DNA of 39,502 nt from an uncultured Lachnospiraceae bacterium (GTDB lineage: Bacteria > Bacillota > Clostridia > Lachnospirales > Lachnospiraceae), in contig CAJFOH010000159.1 in assembly GCA_904395845.1 (NCBI GenBank), positions 1-39,502 on the forward strand, given 5' to 3'. The notes beneath the pieces are model-generated. The model was not told where the DNA came from. It ran no database searches and saw nothing but the letters and a program-made list of their open reading frames with translations. Below, piece by piece: positions 28,655 to 38,764 of this stretch; the stretch's first letter is position 1; each line of letters starts with the position of its first letter. The translations under genes were made by a program, and so were the position numbers.

Positions 28655-29845
28655 TTATTTTAACTGATTCAGTAGTTCAAATGCTACTTCTTCCTTTGTC
28701 ATTTTTGGTAATTCTTTTACTTCTTCCTTTGTAATTAATGTTACAACATTAGTATCTACGCCAAATCCTGCACCTTCTGTTTTTAAATGATTTGCTACAA
28801 TCATATCCACCTTTTTCTTTTCTAATTTCTTCGTTGCATTTTCAATTAAATGCTCTGTCTCCATAGCAAAACCACATACTTTTTGCTCTTTTTTTCTATG
28901 CTCTCCTAAATAAGCCAAAATATCTGTGGTACGCTTACAAGCAATAGACATTTCCCCATCTTGTTTTTTTATTTTTTCTTCTGCAACTTCCTTAGGAGTA
29001 TAATCAGCAACTGCCGCTGCCTTTATAATAATATCCATATCTTTATAATATTCTTTTACTGTTTCAAACATTTCACTGGCTGTTTCAACAAATATAGTCT
29101 TAACAAATGGATAAGGTTTCACTTTACTTTCTCCTGAAATTAAGGTTACATCTGCTCCACGCATACTTGCGATTTTTGCAATGGCATATCCCATTTTCCC
29201 AGTAGAATGATTGGTTATATATCGAACAGGGTCAATAGGCTCTTTGGTTGCTCCTGCTGTTACTAAAACGTTCTTCCCTTTTAAATCTTTTTCATAACAT
29301 AATTCTTGTAGTATATATTGTAATATTACTTCTGGTTCTGGCATTTTTCCTGCCCCTACATCCTTACAAGCAAGAAGCCCTACTGCTGGCTCAATGATTG
29401 TAAAGCCATATTTTTTTAACGTTTGTAAATTATCTTGAACAATGGGATTTTCATACATATTGGTATTCATCGCAGGAGAAACTATCTTTTTACACTTACA
29501 AGCCAATACTGTTGTAGTTAACATATCATCTGCAATTCCATGTGCCATTTTTCCTATCACATTGGCTGATGCTGGTGCAATCACAACCAAATCTGCTTTT
29601 TTTGCCAAAGATACATGTTCTACATTATAATTAAAATTTCGGTCAAATGTATCTACCAAACACTTATGACTTGTTAATGTTTCAAATGTAATAGGATTGA
29701 TAAAATGGGTAGCATTTTCTGTCATTAATACATGAACATCTGCATGTAGCTTTATCAATGCAGAAGCTAAATTTGCAATTTTATAGGCAGCTATACTACC
29801 TGTTACTCCTAAAATAACGGTCTTCCCTTTTAACATATTATTCAC
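28655..29845 (-). CDS. coaBC: Bifunctional phosphopantothenoylcysteine decarboxylase / phosphopantothenate-cysteine ligase
   Basis: LGVTGSIAAYKIANLAS, PAMNTNMYENP, VTAGATKEPIDPVRYITNHSTGKMG motifs. Confidence 0.96.
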   Translation of the reverse strand: MNNMLKGKTVILGVTGSIAAYKIANLASALIKLHADVHVLMTENATHFINPITFETLTSHKCLVDTFDRNFNYNVEHVSLAKKADLVVIAPASANVIGKMAHGIADDMLTTTVLACKCKKIVSPAMNTNMYENPIVQDNLQTLKKYGFTIIEPAVGLLACKDVGAGKMPEPEVILQYILQELCYEKDLKGKNVLVTAGATKEPIDPVRYITNHSTGKMGYAIAKIASMRGADVTLISGESKVKPYPFVKTIFVETASEMFETVKEYYKDMDIIIKAAAVADYTPKEVAEEKIKKQDGEMSIACKRTTDILAYLGEHRKKEQKVCGFAMETEHLIENATKKLEKKKVDMIVANHLKTEGAGFGVDTNVVTLITKEEVKELPKMTKEEVAFELLNQLK

Positions 29846-30022
29846 CTATTCTTTCATAAAAATCATTTTACACCTTTGTAATACCTATGTTATAATACCA
29901 ATCAGCATTTTATACAAGTATATTTTAAAATTTTTCTTTGTTATATTACTACAAATTCTTTCTATCATAACTATTTACTAGACATAATAGAAAGAAACTT
30001 ATATTTAAAATGGAGGTTACAC

Positions 30023-30793
30023 ATGATTTTAGCAATTGATATTGGAAATAGTAATATTGTAGTTGGTTGTATTGATGATACTACTACTTATTTTGTAGAG
30101 CGTCTATCTACGGATAATGGAAAAACAGATTTAGAATATGCCATTGGTTTAAAAGCGATTTTAGAGTTATATAATATTTCTCCTAACTCTATTCATGGAG
30201 GCATTATTTCTTCCGTTGTACCACCTTTATCCAACACTATGTCAAGAGCAGTAGAAAAAGTAATTGAAAAAGCACCACTTCTTATTGGACCAGGAGTAAA
30301 AACTGGACTAAATATTACAATTGATAACCCAGCACAGTTAGGAAGTGACCTTGTGGTAGATGCTGTGGCTGCTATGCACCAATACCCAGTTCCATTAATC
30401 GTTATTGATATGGGAACTGCTACTACTATGTCTGTTATTGATAAAGATAAAAAATATATTGGTGGTGTAATTATTCCTGGACTTCGTGTTGCCACAGATT
30501 CTTTAATTAGCAAAACATCACAACTTCCAAAAATCAGTTTGGAAACTCCACCACATGCCATTGGAAAAAATACCATTGACTGTATGAAAAGTGGCGCAAT
30601 TTTTGGAAATGCAGCACTAATTGATGGCATGATTGATCGAATTGAAGGAGAACTTGGTATGACGGCTACGGTAATTGCAACAGGAGGACTTGCACGCTTT
30701 ATCCTTCCACATTGTACTCATTCCATCACTTATGATGATGCTTTACTACTAAAAGGACTTCAAATCATTTATAAAAAAAATGTGCAATTATAA
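30023..30793 (+). CDS. coaX: Type III pantothenate kinase
   Basis: MILAIDIGNSNIVVG, DMGTATTMSVID, GGVIIPGLRVATDSL motifs. Confidence 0.97.
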   Translation: MILAIDIGNSNIVVGCIDDTTTYFVERLSTDNGKTDLEYAIGLKAILELYNISPNSIHGGIISSVVPPLSNTMSRAVEKVIEKAPLLIGPGVKTGLNITIDNPAQLGSDLVVDAVAAMHQYPVPLIVIDMGTATTMSVIDKDKKYIGGVIIPGLRVATDSLISKTSQLPKISLETPPHAIGKNTIDCMKSGAIFGNAALIDGMIDRIEGELGMTATVIATGGLARFILPHCTHSITYDDALLLKGLQIIYKKNVQL

Positions 30794-30806
30794 TTTATAG
30801 TTATAA

Positions 30807-30850
30807 AAAAAGGCTGTGGCACAAAATATTCATGCCACAGCCCCATTTTT
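30807..30850. terminator. Bidirectional terminator between coaX and glgB
   Basis: AAAAAAAGGCTGTGGCAC aaaatattca TGCCACAGCCCCATTTTTATTT. Confidence 0.85.
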
Positions 30851-30916
30851 ATTTGAACTCTATTTCGTTGATAATCAATTGGACATTTCTCTACTATGTT
30901 TTCCTAATAGAAAATC

Positions 30917-32917
30917 TTATTTTCCTTTATACTTTAATACCATACCTGTTCTACTTGGTAGATAAATTAAAAATCCAACTCTGCCATCTGGTAACTTTTC
31001 TGTATGATATTCATAAGTTTTTGATATTCTATCTTGACCACCATATATGCTATCATCTGTTGATAATATTACTTGATACACACCTTCTTTGGATACTGGA
31101 ATAAAATATCCACTAAAAGAAGCTGTTGGATGTATATTGTAAATAAATGTCATCTGATTTCTTTCATATGCTAAAACTTTATCCCCTTGATGCACCCACA
31201 AATTATATACTTCATGCTTAGAAAATAATCGTGTCTTTTTAGACATTTGAATCATTGCTTTATCAAATTCATTGAGCCATTCATATTTTAAGTCAGAACG
31301 ATCCACCAAACTCCATTGTCTTCTACAATATTGGTAGCTCCAACCATTGCCCTCTCTTGGAAAATCAATCCATTCTGGATGACCAAATTCATTTCCCATA
31401 AAGTTTAAATATCCATCGCCTACTAAAGAATGTGTTAATAAACGAATGATTTTATGTAAAGCAATTCCACGATCAATAATAACATTTTCTGCATCTTTTT
31501 CCATGGACCAGTATAACTCTTTATCACATAGGCGAAACATTACTGTTTTATCTCCTACTAATGCTTGGTCATGACTTTCTACATAACCAATTACTTTCTC
31601 CTGTGGTCTTCTTGATGTCAGCTCGTACCACAAGTTCCAAATATCCCAATACTCATCTGGAATATGTTTTAAATATTTAATCCATAAATCTGCTACCCCC
31701 ATTGCCAAACGGTAATCAAACCCAATTCCACCTTTGGAAATTGGCAAACACATTCCTGGCATACCAGACATATCCTCTGCAATGGTAATAGCTTTTTTAT
31801 TTAATTTATGAATTAACTCATTGGCAAGCTGTAAGTAGATAAGTGCATCTACATCTACATTGTCAGAATAATACTTGTCATAATGGTCAAAACATTCTCC
31901 AATCCCATGATTGTGATAAATCATAGAAGTTACCCCATCAAAACGGAAACCGTCAAAATGGAACTCCTCCATCCAATATTTTAAATTAGAAAGTAAAAAA
32001 TGAATGACTTCATGTTTTCCATAATCAAACAATCTTGTATCCCAATCTCTATGGATCCCCTTTTCTCCATCATGGAAATATTGATAAGGAGTTCCATCAA
32101 ACTCGCTTAATCCTTCATAAGTATTTTTTACTGCATGTGAATGCACTACGTCTAGTAATACTGCAATTCCCATATTATGAGCTGTATTGATTAAATCTTT
32201 TAATTCATCTGGTGTCCCAAATCGAGAAGACGGTGCAAAAAAGTTGGATACTTGATATCCAAAAGAGCCATAGTATGGATGTTCCATAATCGCCATAATT
32301 TGCAATGTATTATACCCTAATTCTTTCACCCTAGGTAACACATTTTCTTTAAATTCCACATAAGTACCAACCCCATATTTTTCTTGTGCCATACCAATAT
32401 GACATTCATAAATATATGGAATGTTTTCCCTTTTAAAGTCTTCATCACTCCATACAAATGGCTTTCTAGGATTCCAAATAGTTGCATTCCATTCGTATGT
32501 ATTAGAATCTTGCACCACATAAGTAGCATAAGCTGGAATACGTTCTAGCAATTGTCCATTATGCTTTACAATTGCCTTTACCTTACAACCATTCCAAAGT
32601 GCCTTTGCTCCCTTTAGAACAATCTCAAACACTCCATCTCCCAAATAATTCATCGGATGGGACGTTTGATTCCAATCATTAAAATCGCCAGTAAAATACA
32701 TGGCTTCTGCACTAGGTGCCCATTCTCTATATACCCATCCACCTTTTATCTTATGGATTCCAAAATAGTGATATCCATTGGCTACATCTACAAGAGTTTC
32801 TCCTTTTTTTAACAACTTTTTTTTCTTTTCCTTGTATTTGCTCATACGAACATCAATTTGTTTTTCGTAAGGCTTTAATAAATGATCTATCTCTAGTATT
32901 TTATACCCCATACACAT
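30917..32917 (-). CDS. glgB: 1,4-alpha-glucan branching enzyme (GBE1-like architecture)
   Basis: GGWVYREWAPSAEAMYFTGDFNDWN, VLLDVVHSHAVKN, GFRFDGVTSMIYHNHG, MGNEFGHPEWIDFPREGNGWSY motifs; 666 aa. Confidence 0.92.
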   Translation of the reverse strand: MCMGYKILEIDHLLKPYEKQIDVRMSKYKEKKKKLLKKGETLVDVANGYHYFGIHKIKGGWVYREWAPSAEAMYFTGDFNDWNQTSHPMNYLGDGVFEIVLKGAKALWNGCKVKAIVKHNGQLLERIPAYATYVVQDSNTYEWNATIWNPRKPFVWSDEDFKRENIPYIYECHIGMAQEKYGVGTYVEFKENVLPRVKELGYNTLQIMAIMEHPYYGSFGYQVSNFFAPSSRFGTPDELKDLINTAHNMGIAVLLDVVHSHAVKNTYEGLSEFDGTPYQYFHDGEKGIHRDWDTRLFDYGKHEVIHFLLSNLKYWMEEFHFDGFRFDGVTSMIYHNHGIGECFDHYDKYYSDNVDVDALIYLQLANELIHKLNKKAITIAEDMSGMPGMCLPISKGGIGFDYRLAMGVADLWIKYLKHIPDEYWDIWNLWYELTSRRPQEKVIGYVESHDQALVGDKTVMFRLCDKELYWSMEKDAENVIIDRGIALHKIIRLLTHSLVGDGYLNFMGNEFGHPEWIDFPREGNGWSYQYCRRQWSLVDRSDLKYEWLNEFDKAMIQMSKKTRLFSKHEVYNLWVHQGDKVLAYERNQMTFIYNIHPTASFSGYFIPVSKEGVYQVILSTDDSIYGGQDRISKTYEYHTEKLPDGRVGFLIYLPSRTGMVLKYKGK

Positions 32918-32979
32918 TCCCTCTTTTCTCTATTGATTTTATATTCCTACTGATGTTCGCTCACGATGTCTATAAACCT

Positions 32980-33008
32980 ATTGTATAATGTAATTTTTCT
33001 TACGTCAA
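32980..33008 (-). promoter_or_regulatory. Putative sigma-A promoter of glgB
   Basis: Minus strand TTGACG, 17 bp spacer, TACAAT. Confidence 0.65.
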
Positions 33009-33040
33009 CTATTTGAATAGAAAAGATGTCTTATATTTTG

Positions 33041-34450
33041 TTATTTTCCCTGTTTTTGAAAGAATTTTTTTGTTTCTTCCTTTACTTCCTTTCCTAACAA
33101 AACAATGGCAATTAAATTTGGAATTGCCATAAGTCCATTAAAGGTATCGCAAAGCTCCCACACAATATCTAACCGTAACATACACCCTAAAAAAATACAG
33201 ATAAGAAAGATAAATTGATACACCCCTATTGCTTTTTCTCCGAACATATATTTTACACATTGTTCCCCACAATATGCCCATGCTAATAAGGTTGCAAATC
33301 CAAAAAATAGCATTGAAATTGTTACAAAATACTGCCCATAACTTCCAAGAACACTAGAAAATGCTGCTGAAGTTAATACAACACCATTTGGTAACTGCTC
33401 AAAAATGGGAGTATGTAGCGCTGCATTATACACATCTATGTCATATACTCCAGACACTAAAATCACAAGTGCTGTAATCGTACACATAACAATGGTATCT
33501 GCAAATACTGCAAAAATCCCCCACATTCCTTGAATTACAGGTTCTTTCACTGCTGAATTGCTATTAATGACAACAGAACTTCCAAGCCCAGCCTCGTTAG
33601 TAAAAATCCCTCTTGCAATTCCTAGTCGCATAGATACCATAACTGTGTAAGATAGAACACCTGCAATACTAGCTTTTGGATTGACTGCCATAACTACAAT
33701 ATCACAAAATGCACTAGGAATATACTCTGCTCTCTTAATTAGTACGGCAAATGAACCAAGAAAAAAAATTCCAGCCATAAATGGAACAACCATCTCTGCC
33801 ACTTTTCCAATTCTCTTAATTCCACCTATCATAATCATCCCTACAATCCCAGATAATATAATTCCTATTATCTTAGGAGAAAAAGAAAATGTGCTACTAA
33901 TTGCACTTGCAACCGAATTTGCCTGCGCCATATTTCCCATTCCTAAGGAAGAAAAAACACAACATCCTGCAAATACAATTGCCATCCATTTTTTCTTAAT
34001 TCCTTTCTCCATATATGCCATAGGACCACCAATAAAAGCTCCATTTTTATCTTTGTAACGATATTTAATCCCAAGTACATTCTCCCCATAAGTAGTCATC
34101 ATTCCTAGTATGGAACTAAGCCACATCCAAAAAATTGCTCCTGGTCCTCCAAATGTTAATGCCGTAGCAACTCCTACAATATTTCCTGTTCCAATGGTTG
34201 CTGCAAGTGTAGTACAGATAGACTGAAATTGTGAAATAGAATGTTCTTCCTTTTTTCCTTCTTCTTTTGAAAAACAAGATAATAGTGTATATTTAAGCCA
34301 AACTTTCCATTTGGTAATTGGTAACCAACCACAGCTTATTGAAAAGTATAATCCTACTCCTAAAAAAACTGCTTGCATGATTGGTCCCCACAATACTGCA
34401 TTTACTTGTTTATTCATATTGGAAAATGCTTCTAACATGGCAAACTCCAT
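33041..34450 (-). CDS. Sodium:alanine/glycine symporter family (AGCS) protein
   Basis: Multi-TM; ATIGTGNIVGVATAL, GGPGAIFWMWLSSILGM, TNEAGLGSS motifs. Confidence 0.94.
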   Translation of the reverse strand: MEFAMLEAFSNMNKQVNAVLWGPIMQAVFLGVGLYFSISCGWLPITKWKVWLKYTLLSCFSKEEGKKEEHSISQFQSICTTLAATIGTGNIVGVATALTFGGPGAIFWMWLSSILGMMTTYGENVLGIKYRYKDKNGAFIGGPMAYMEKGIKKKWMAIVFAGCCVFSSLGMGNMAQANSVASAISSTFSFSPKIIGIILSGIVGMIMIGGIKRIGKVAEMVVPFMAGIFFLGSFAVLIKRAEYIPSAFCDIVVMAVNPKASIAGVLSYTVMVSMRLGIARGIFTNEAGLGSSVVINSNSAVKEPVIQGMWGIFAVFADTIVMCTITALVILVSGVYDIDVYNAALHTPIFEQLPNGVVLTSAAFSSVLGSYGQYFVTISMLFFGFATLLAWAYCGEQCVKYMFGEKAIGVYQFIFLICIFLGCMLRLDIVWELCDTFNGLMAIPNLIAIVLLGKEVKEETKKFFQKQGK

Positions 34451-34497
34451 CTCTCTTTTTTCACACTATATGTACAAGTTTTTCAAAAAAGAACCAA

Positions 34498-36450
34498 TTA
34501 TTTTACTCTTTCTTTTAATGTGCCTTCTTGGTAAGCCTTTACTAATGCTTTTAAATCCTCCATTTGTTCCTCTAATTGTCTTCCAATATCTGTATCCGCT
34601 ACTAACACTCGTTTTTTCATAAGCTCTACTACTTGAACTTCTGGTGTATAACTTCCACCAATATCTTCTAATTTCATATAATTTCTATGTTCTGCCAGTG
34701 CCAAATATTTGGAATTGTAAATAAGGGTATATCCAGCAATTCCTGTTTTTGAATGATATGCCTTTGAAATCCCACCGTCAATAACATACAACTTTCCATT
34801 TGCTTTCACTGGTTTTTCTCCGTCTTTTATTTTAACTGGAACATGTCCGTTAATAATGTGAGAAGTTTCTGGAACTAAACCAAATTCATGAAAAATCTTA
34901 TTGCAAATTTCTTCTTTTTCCGATAGCTTGTAATAGGGATTTAACAACTCTTTCTGTGCTTCCTTTTCCTTCACAAAATATTGTTCAAATGCTGCCAATT
35001 TACTTTTTCCAAACATTGGCGAATAAGAACCACACCATAAATACCACATAAAATCTAGGGCATCTTTTCGTTCTTTACTGCCCTCCTCTAAAAAATAAGA
35101 ATTATGTACTTGTTCATTCACATAATCCATATAAGCTTTTCCTGAATAACATTGATTTCCTACTTTTATTTGTTGAAATTCTCCTTTATCTGTCATTGGA
35201 ATACAACCATGAAATAATAAATTTGAATTGACACACTTATAAGAACTACCATGGGAATGTAAAAATCGAATGTGTCTATGTAATGTTTCACTATGTCGAA
35301 AGGACGCTAGTAACGTCTTCATTAATTCTTCTTCACCCTTTGTCAGTTTTAGTGGGTCTTTTTTATCAATGGTTGGAAAATTAGTATCTAATAACGCATA
35401 CTCATTTCCATCAATACAAATAGTTCCTTTTTCATAGTTGATATGTTTTAATACATTTCTTGATTCCATATTATATTCAGGATGGCGCTCTATTAATTGA
35501 CCTGCTAATTTGAATTGTATCATTGTAATTGCTTTATGCATTTTAGCTGCTAAACTAGGATCTACTAAATCATATTGATTTTCATCTAATATTTTCGGTT
35601 GAAAACATTCACAAGGATCATCTTTATATTCTTGTGCTGCAAACATAGACAATGCTCGTAAATTAATTCCATATCCATCTTCCAATCCATCAAAATTATT
35701 ATATCTAATTCCCAACCGCACTACATTTGCAATTAATACTTCATTTCCAGCTGCTGCCCCCATCCATGAAATATCATGATTTCCCCATTGAATATCCACA
35801 TTATGAAAATCAATAATTTCATCCATTATAATATCTGGTCTTGGACCTCTATCAAAAATATCACCAATAATATGCAAACTATCTACGCTTAAACGTTGAA
35901 TAAGAAAACATAACTGTTTAATAAATTCATCTGCAATGTCAATTTGTAACATAGTGTGGATAATCTCTGTATAGTACATCTTTTTGTTAGATTCACTATA
36001 ATTTACATGTAATAATTCGTCTAAAATATAGGAAAACTCCTGTGGCATCTTTTTTCTTACTTTAGAGCGAGTGTATTTTGAAGATACCACTTTGCACAGT
36101 TCTACCAAACGATAAATTGTAATCTTTTTCCAATCCTCAAAATTGTCTTCTTTTTTATTTTGATTTAAAATTTTCTCAGGTTCATAAATTAAATTTGCCA
36201 ATAAATTTTGCTCTATCTCTGATAAACTATTATCAAATGTTTCTTTTATCTTTATACGAATAATTCCTGAAGCACTTCGTAACAAATGTATAAATGCTTC
36301 GTACTCTCCATGCAAATCACTGAAAAAATATTCCGTTCCTTTTGGTAATCCACAAATTGCATTCAAATTAATAATCTCACTACAAGCCTCTTTGATTGTA
36401 GGATACTCTTTTGCCAATAGCTTTAAATATCTTTCATCTCTCATAATCAC
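34498..36450 (-). CDS. fbp: Fructose-1,6-bisphosphatase class III
   Basis: 650 aa; FSDLHGEYEAFIHLLRSASG, IIGDIFDRGPRPDIIMDEI, WGNHDISWMGAAAG calcineurin-type metal motifs. Confidence 0.95.
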   Translation of the reverse strand: MIMRDERYLKLLAKEYPTIKEACSEIINLNAICGLPKGTEYFFSDLHGEYEAFIHLLRSASGIIRIKIKETFDNSLSEIEQNLLANLIYEPEKILNQNKKEDNFEDWKKITIYRLVELCKVVSSKYTRSKVRKKMPQEFSYILDELLHVNYSESNKKMYYTEIIHTMLQIDIADEFIKQLCFLIQRLSVDSLHIIGDIFDRGPRPDIIMDEIIDFHNVDIQWGNHDISWMGAAAGNEVLIANVVRLGIRYNNFDGLEDGYGINLRALSMFAAQEYKDDPCECFQPKILDENQYDLVDPSLAAKMHKAITMIQFKLAGQLIERHPEYNMESRNVLKHINYEKGTICIDGNEYALLDTNFPTIDKKDPLKLTKGEEELMKTLLASFRHSETLHRHIRFLHSHGSSYKCVNSNLLFHGCIPMTDKGEFQQIKVGNQCYSGKAYMDYVNEQVHNSYFLEEGSKERKDALDFMWYLWCGSYSPMFGKSKLAAFEQYFVKEKEAQKELLNPYYKLSEKEEICNKIFHEFGLVPETSHIINGHVPVKIKDGEKPVKANGKLYVIDGGISKAYHSKTGIAGYTLIYNSKYLALAEHRNYMKLEDIGGSYTPEVQVVELMKKRVLVADTDIGRQLEEQMEDLKALVKAYQEGTLKERVK

Positions 36451-36476
36451 TTCTCCAAAAAATCTTAATATACCAT

Positions 36477-36515
36477 TTATTCTAATTAATCATATATTAC
36501 GATTAATTAGAATAA
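36477..36515. repeat. Perfect 15-bp inverted repeat upstream of fbp
   Basis: TTATTCTAATTAATC - atatattac - GATTAATTAGAATAA. Confidence 0.9.
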
Positions 36516-36658
36516 AACCTACCTATGTTTTAATACTTTTATACATTAATTGTATCATAGTTTTGATTTAATGGAAAGTTTTTTATATATTATAGCCAAA
36601 AATAGTTTGATATTTTATTCACAATTCACAAATACATTTTAATTCTACTAATATAAAT

Positions 36659-36713
36659 ACTCCTGTAAATATTGATTCTATTTCCATCAATATTTACAGG
36701 AGTAATTTCTTTA
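36659..36713 (-). terminator. Long-stem terminator downstream of metY
   Basis: ACTCCTGTAAATATTGAT ... ATCAATATTTACAGGAGT, 18-bp perfect arms. Confidence 0.75.
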
Positions 36714-36740
36714 TAGTAAATATTCTATTAATTCCTATGA

Positions 36741-38036
36741 TCATTCAGTTACATACTCAAATGCCTGTTCCATATCGTACAAAATATCATCAATATGTTC
36801 GATACCAATAGACAATCGAATCGTATTTGGCTTAATACCTGCTTCTAATAATTCTGTTTCATTCATTTGAGAATGAGTGGTAGTAGCTGGGTGAATAACC
36901 AATGATTTCACATCAGCAACATTTGCTAATAATGAGAAAATTTCCAAATGGTCAATAAATTGTTGTGCTTCCTTGATTCCACCTTTTACTTCAAATGTAA
37001 ATATAGATGCTCCACCCTTTTTAAAATACTGATTATATAGGTTATGATATGGACTATCTGGTAACGATGGATGATTAACACTTTCAACCTTTGGATGATT
37101 TTTCAAAAATTCTACTACTTTTAATGTATTTTCAACATGACGCTCTACTCGTAAAGATAATGTTTCTAATCCTTGTAAAAACAAGAAAGAATGAAATGGT
37201 GAAATACATGCACCAGTATCTCTTAAAAGTACTGCTCTTAATTTTGTAATAAATGCTGCTTTTCCTGCAACTTTTGTAAAACTAATTCCATGATAAGATG
37301 GATTTGGCTCTGTCAAAGATGGAAACTTTCCAGACTTCTCCCAATCAAAATTTCCACTATCAACAATAACTCCTCCTAATGCTGTTCCATGTCCACCAAT
37401 AAATTTTGTGGCTGAATGTACTACAATATCTGCACCAAATTCAATTGGACGAAGTAAATATGGAGTTGCAAATGTGCTATCTACTACTAATGGAATCTTA
37501 TGCTTATGTGCAATATCGGCAACTTCTTTAATATCAATTAAACTTGCATTTGGATTTCCAATGGATTCAATAAAAATAGCCTTTGTGTTCTCTTTTATTG
37601 CTTGTTCAAATGCCCCCTTTTCATCTGGATCTACAAAGTCAGTTGTAATTCCAAACTCAGGTAATGTATTTGCCAATAAATTATATGTACCTCCATAAAT
37701 CGTCTTTGCCGCCACAATGTGATCCCCAGCTTGTGCCAATCCTTGAAACGCATAGGTAATAGCTGCTGCACCAGATGCTAATGCCAACGCACCTACACCA
37801 CCTTCAAGTGCTGCAATTCTTTGTTCAAACACATCTTCCGTAGGGTTTCCTAATCTACTGTATATGTTTCCATTATCACTTAAATCAAATCTTGCAGCAG
37901 CATGTGCACAATTATCAAATACATAAGATGTTGTTTGATAAATTGGAACTGCTCTTGCTCCTGTTGCAATATCTGGTTGTTCCTGTCCTACATGAAGTTG
38001 TAATGTTTCAAATTTTAACTGTCTGTTCTTTTTCAT
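36741..38036 (-). CDS. metY: O-acetylhomoserine aminocarboxypropyltransferase / sulfhydrylase
   Basis: [31 protein letters not shown] and PLP site [15 protein letters not shown]; 431 aa. Confidence 0.94.
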   Translation of the reverse strand: MKKNRQLKFETLQLHVGQEQPDIATGARAVPIYQTTSYVFDNCAHAAARFDLSDNGNIYSRLGNPTEDVFEQRIAALEGGVGALALASGAAAITYAFQGLAQAGDHIVAAKTIYGGTYNLLANTLPEFGITTDFVDPDEKGAFEQAIKENTKAIFIESIGNPNASLIDIKEVADIAHKHKIPLVVDSTFATPYLLRPIEFGADIVVHSATKFIGGHGTALGGVIVDSGNFDWEKSGKFPSLTEPNPSYHGISFTKVAGKAAFITKLRAVLLRDTGACISPFHSFLFLQGLETLSLRVERHVENTLKVVEFLKNHPKVESVNHPSLPDSPYHNLYNQYFKKGGASIFTFEVKGGIKEAQQFIDHLEIFSLLANVADVKSLVIHPATTTHSQMNETELLEAGIKPNTIRLSIGIEHIDDILYDMEQAFEYVTE

Positions 38037-38141
38037 ATCTCGTCTCCTTTTCCCATTTCATTTCATTAGTATGTTGTAAAATGTTTCCTTAAAATCAATT
38101 TTTTCTAACATTTTAACCATTTAACTAATTTGTGTGTTCTT

Positions 38142-38170
38142 ATTTTAAAACGGTTAGATACAAAAGTCAA
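38142..38170 (-). promoter_or_regulatory. Putative sigma-A promoter of metY
   Basis: Minus strand TTGACT, 17 bp spacer, TAAAAT; implies about 100 nt 5' UTR. Confidence 0.65.
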
Positions 38171-38205
38171 TAGACATAGGAAAAACTATTTTCTTATCCT
38201 TCTAC

Positions 38206-38234
38206 ATATTTTTCTCATTTTCTCACATACTATA
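38206..38234 (+). promoter_or_regulatory. Putative sporulation (sigma-E/K type) promoter of the CotF-like pair
   Basis: ATA, 17 bp spacer, CATACTATA, upstream of RBS AGGAGG and the ATG at 38269. Confidence 0.5.
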
Positions 38235-38268
38235 ACTGCTAAAAAATTTTTAGGAGGTCACTATAACT

Positions 38269-38454
38269 ATGGCTACAATTAACGAAATGGAATTACAAAC
38301 ACTACGCCATCTTATTATGGCAAATGACACTCTTTCTTGTAAAATGTCTTCTTATGCAGAGCAAGCTGAAAGTCCAGAATTCAAACAATACTTCCAAAAA
38401 TCTGCACAAACTGCTAAAGATGCAAAACAACAACTTATGGGATTTTTAAAATAG
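38269..38454 (+). CDS. Small CotF-like spore coat protein
   Basis: 61 aa MATINEMELQTLRHLIMANDTLSCKMSSYAEQAESPEFKQYFQKSAQTAKDAKQQLMGFLK; helical, strong RBS TAGGAGG. Confidence 0.75.
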   Translation: MATINEMELQTLRHLIMANDTLSCKMSSYAEQAESPEFKQYFQKSAQTAKDAKQQLMGFLK

Positions 38455-38466
38455 GAGGATATAAAA

Positions 38467-38724
38467 ATGCAAGAAAAAACTATGGTATCAGATGCATTAT
38501 CACAAATCAATGCTAGCTTACAAAGTATGGAACAAATGATTACACAAACTGCTAATCCACAATTAAGACAAACTTTAATTCAAATGAGAAATTCTGGTGA
38601 AACTTGCCAATATGAACTTTATGAACTTGCAAAAAATCATGGCTATTATGAACCAGCAGCTCCGGCTACTCAAGAAGAAATTCAACAAGTAAAAGCAATC
38701 TTTAATGGAAATACCTTATTTTAA
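38467..38724 (+). CDS. CotF-like spore coat protein
   Basis: 85 aa; SDALSQINASLQSMEQMITQTANPQLRQTLIQMRNSGETCQYELYELAKNHGYYEPA pattern of the CotF family; RBS AGGAGG. Confidence 0.82.
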   Translation: MQEKTMVSDALSQINASLQSMEQMITQTANPQLRQTLIQMRNSGETCQYELYELAKNHGYYEPAAPATQEEIQQVKAIFNGNTLF

Positions 38725-38764
38725 TTATCTTAAATTGTAAAATAACTTTTTACAATCAGTATTT

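Noticed and set aside
30193-30630. 145-aa minus-strand ORF
   Set aside because: Antisense to coaX.
38037-38268. SAM riboswitch or T-box upstream of metY
   Set aside because: The roughly 100-nt leader lacks recognisable SAM-I or T-box sequence elements and a terminator/antiterminator pair; only a weak AAAATGTT/AACATTTT repeat is seen.
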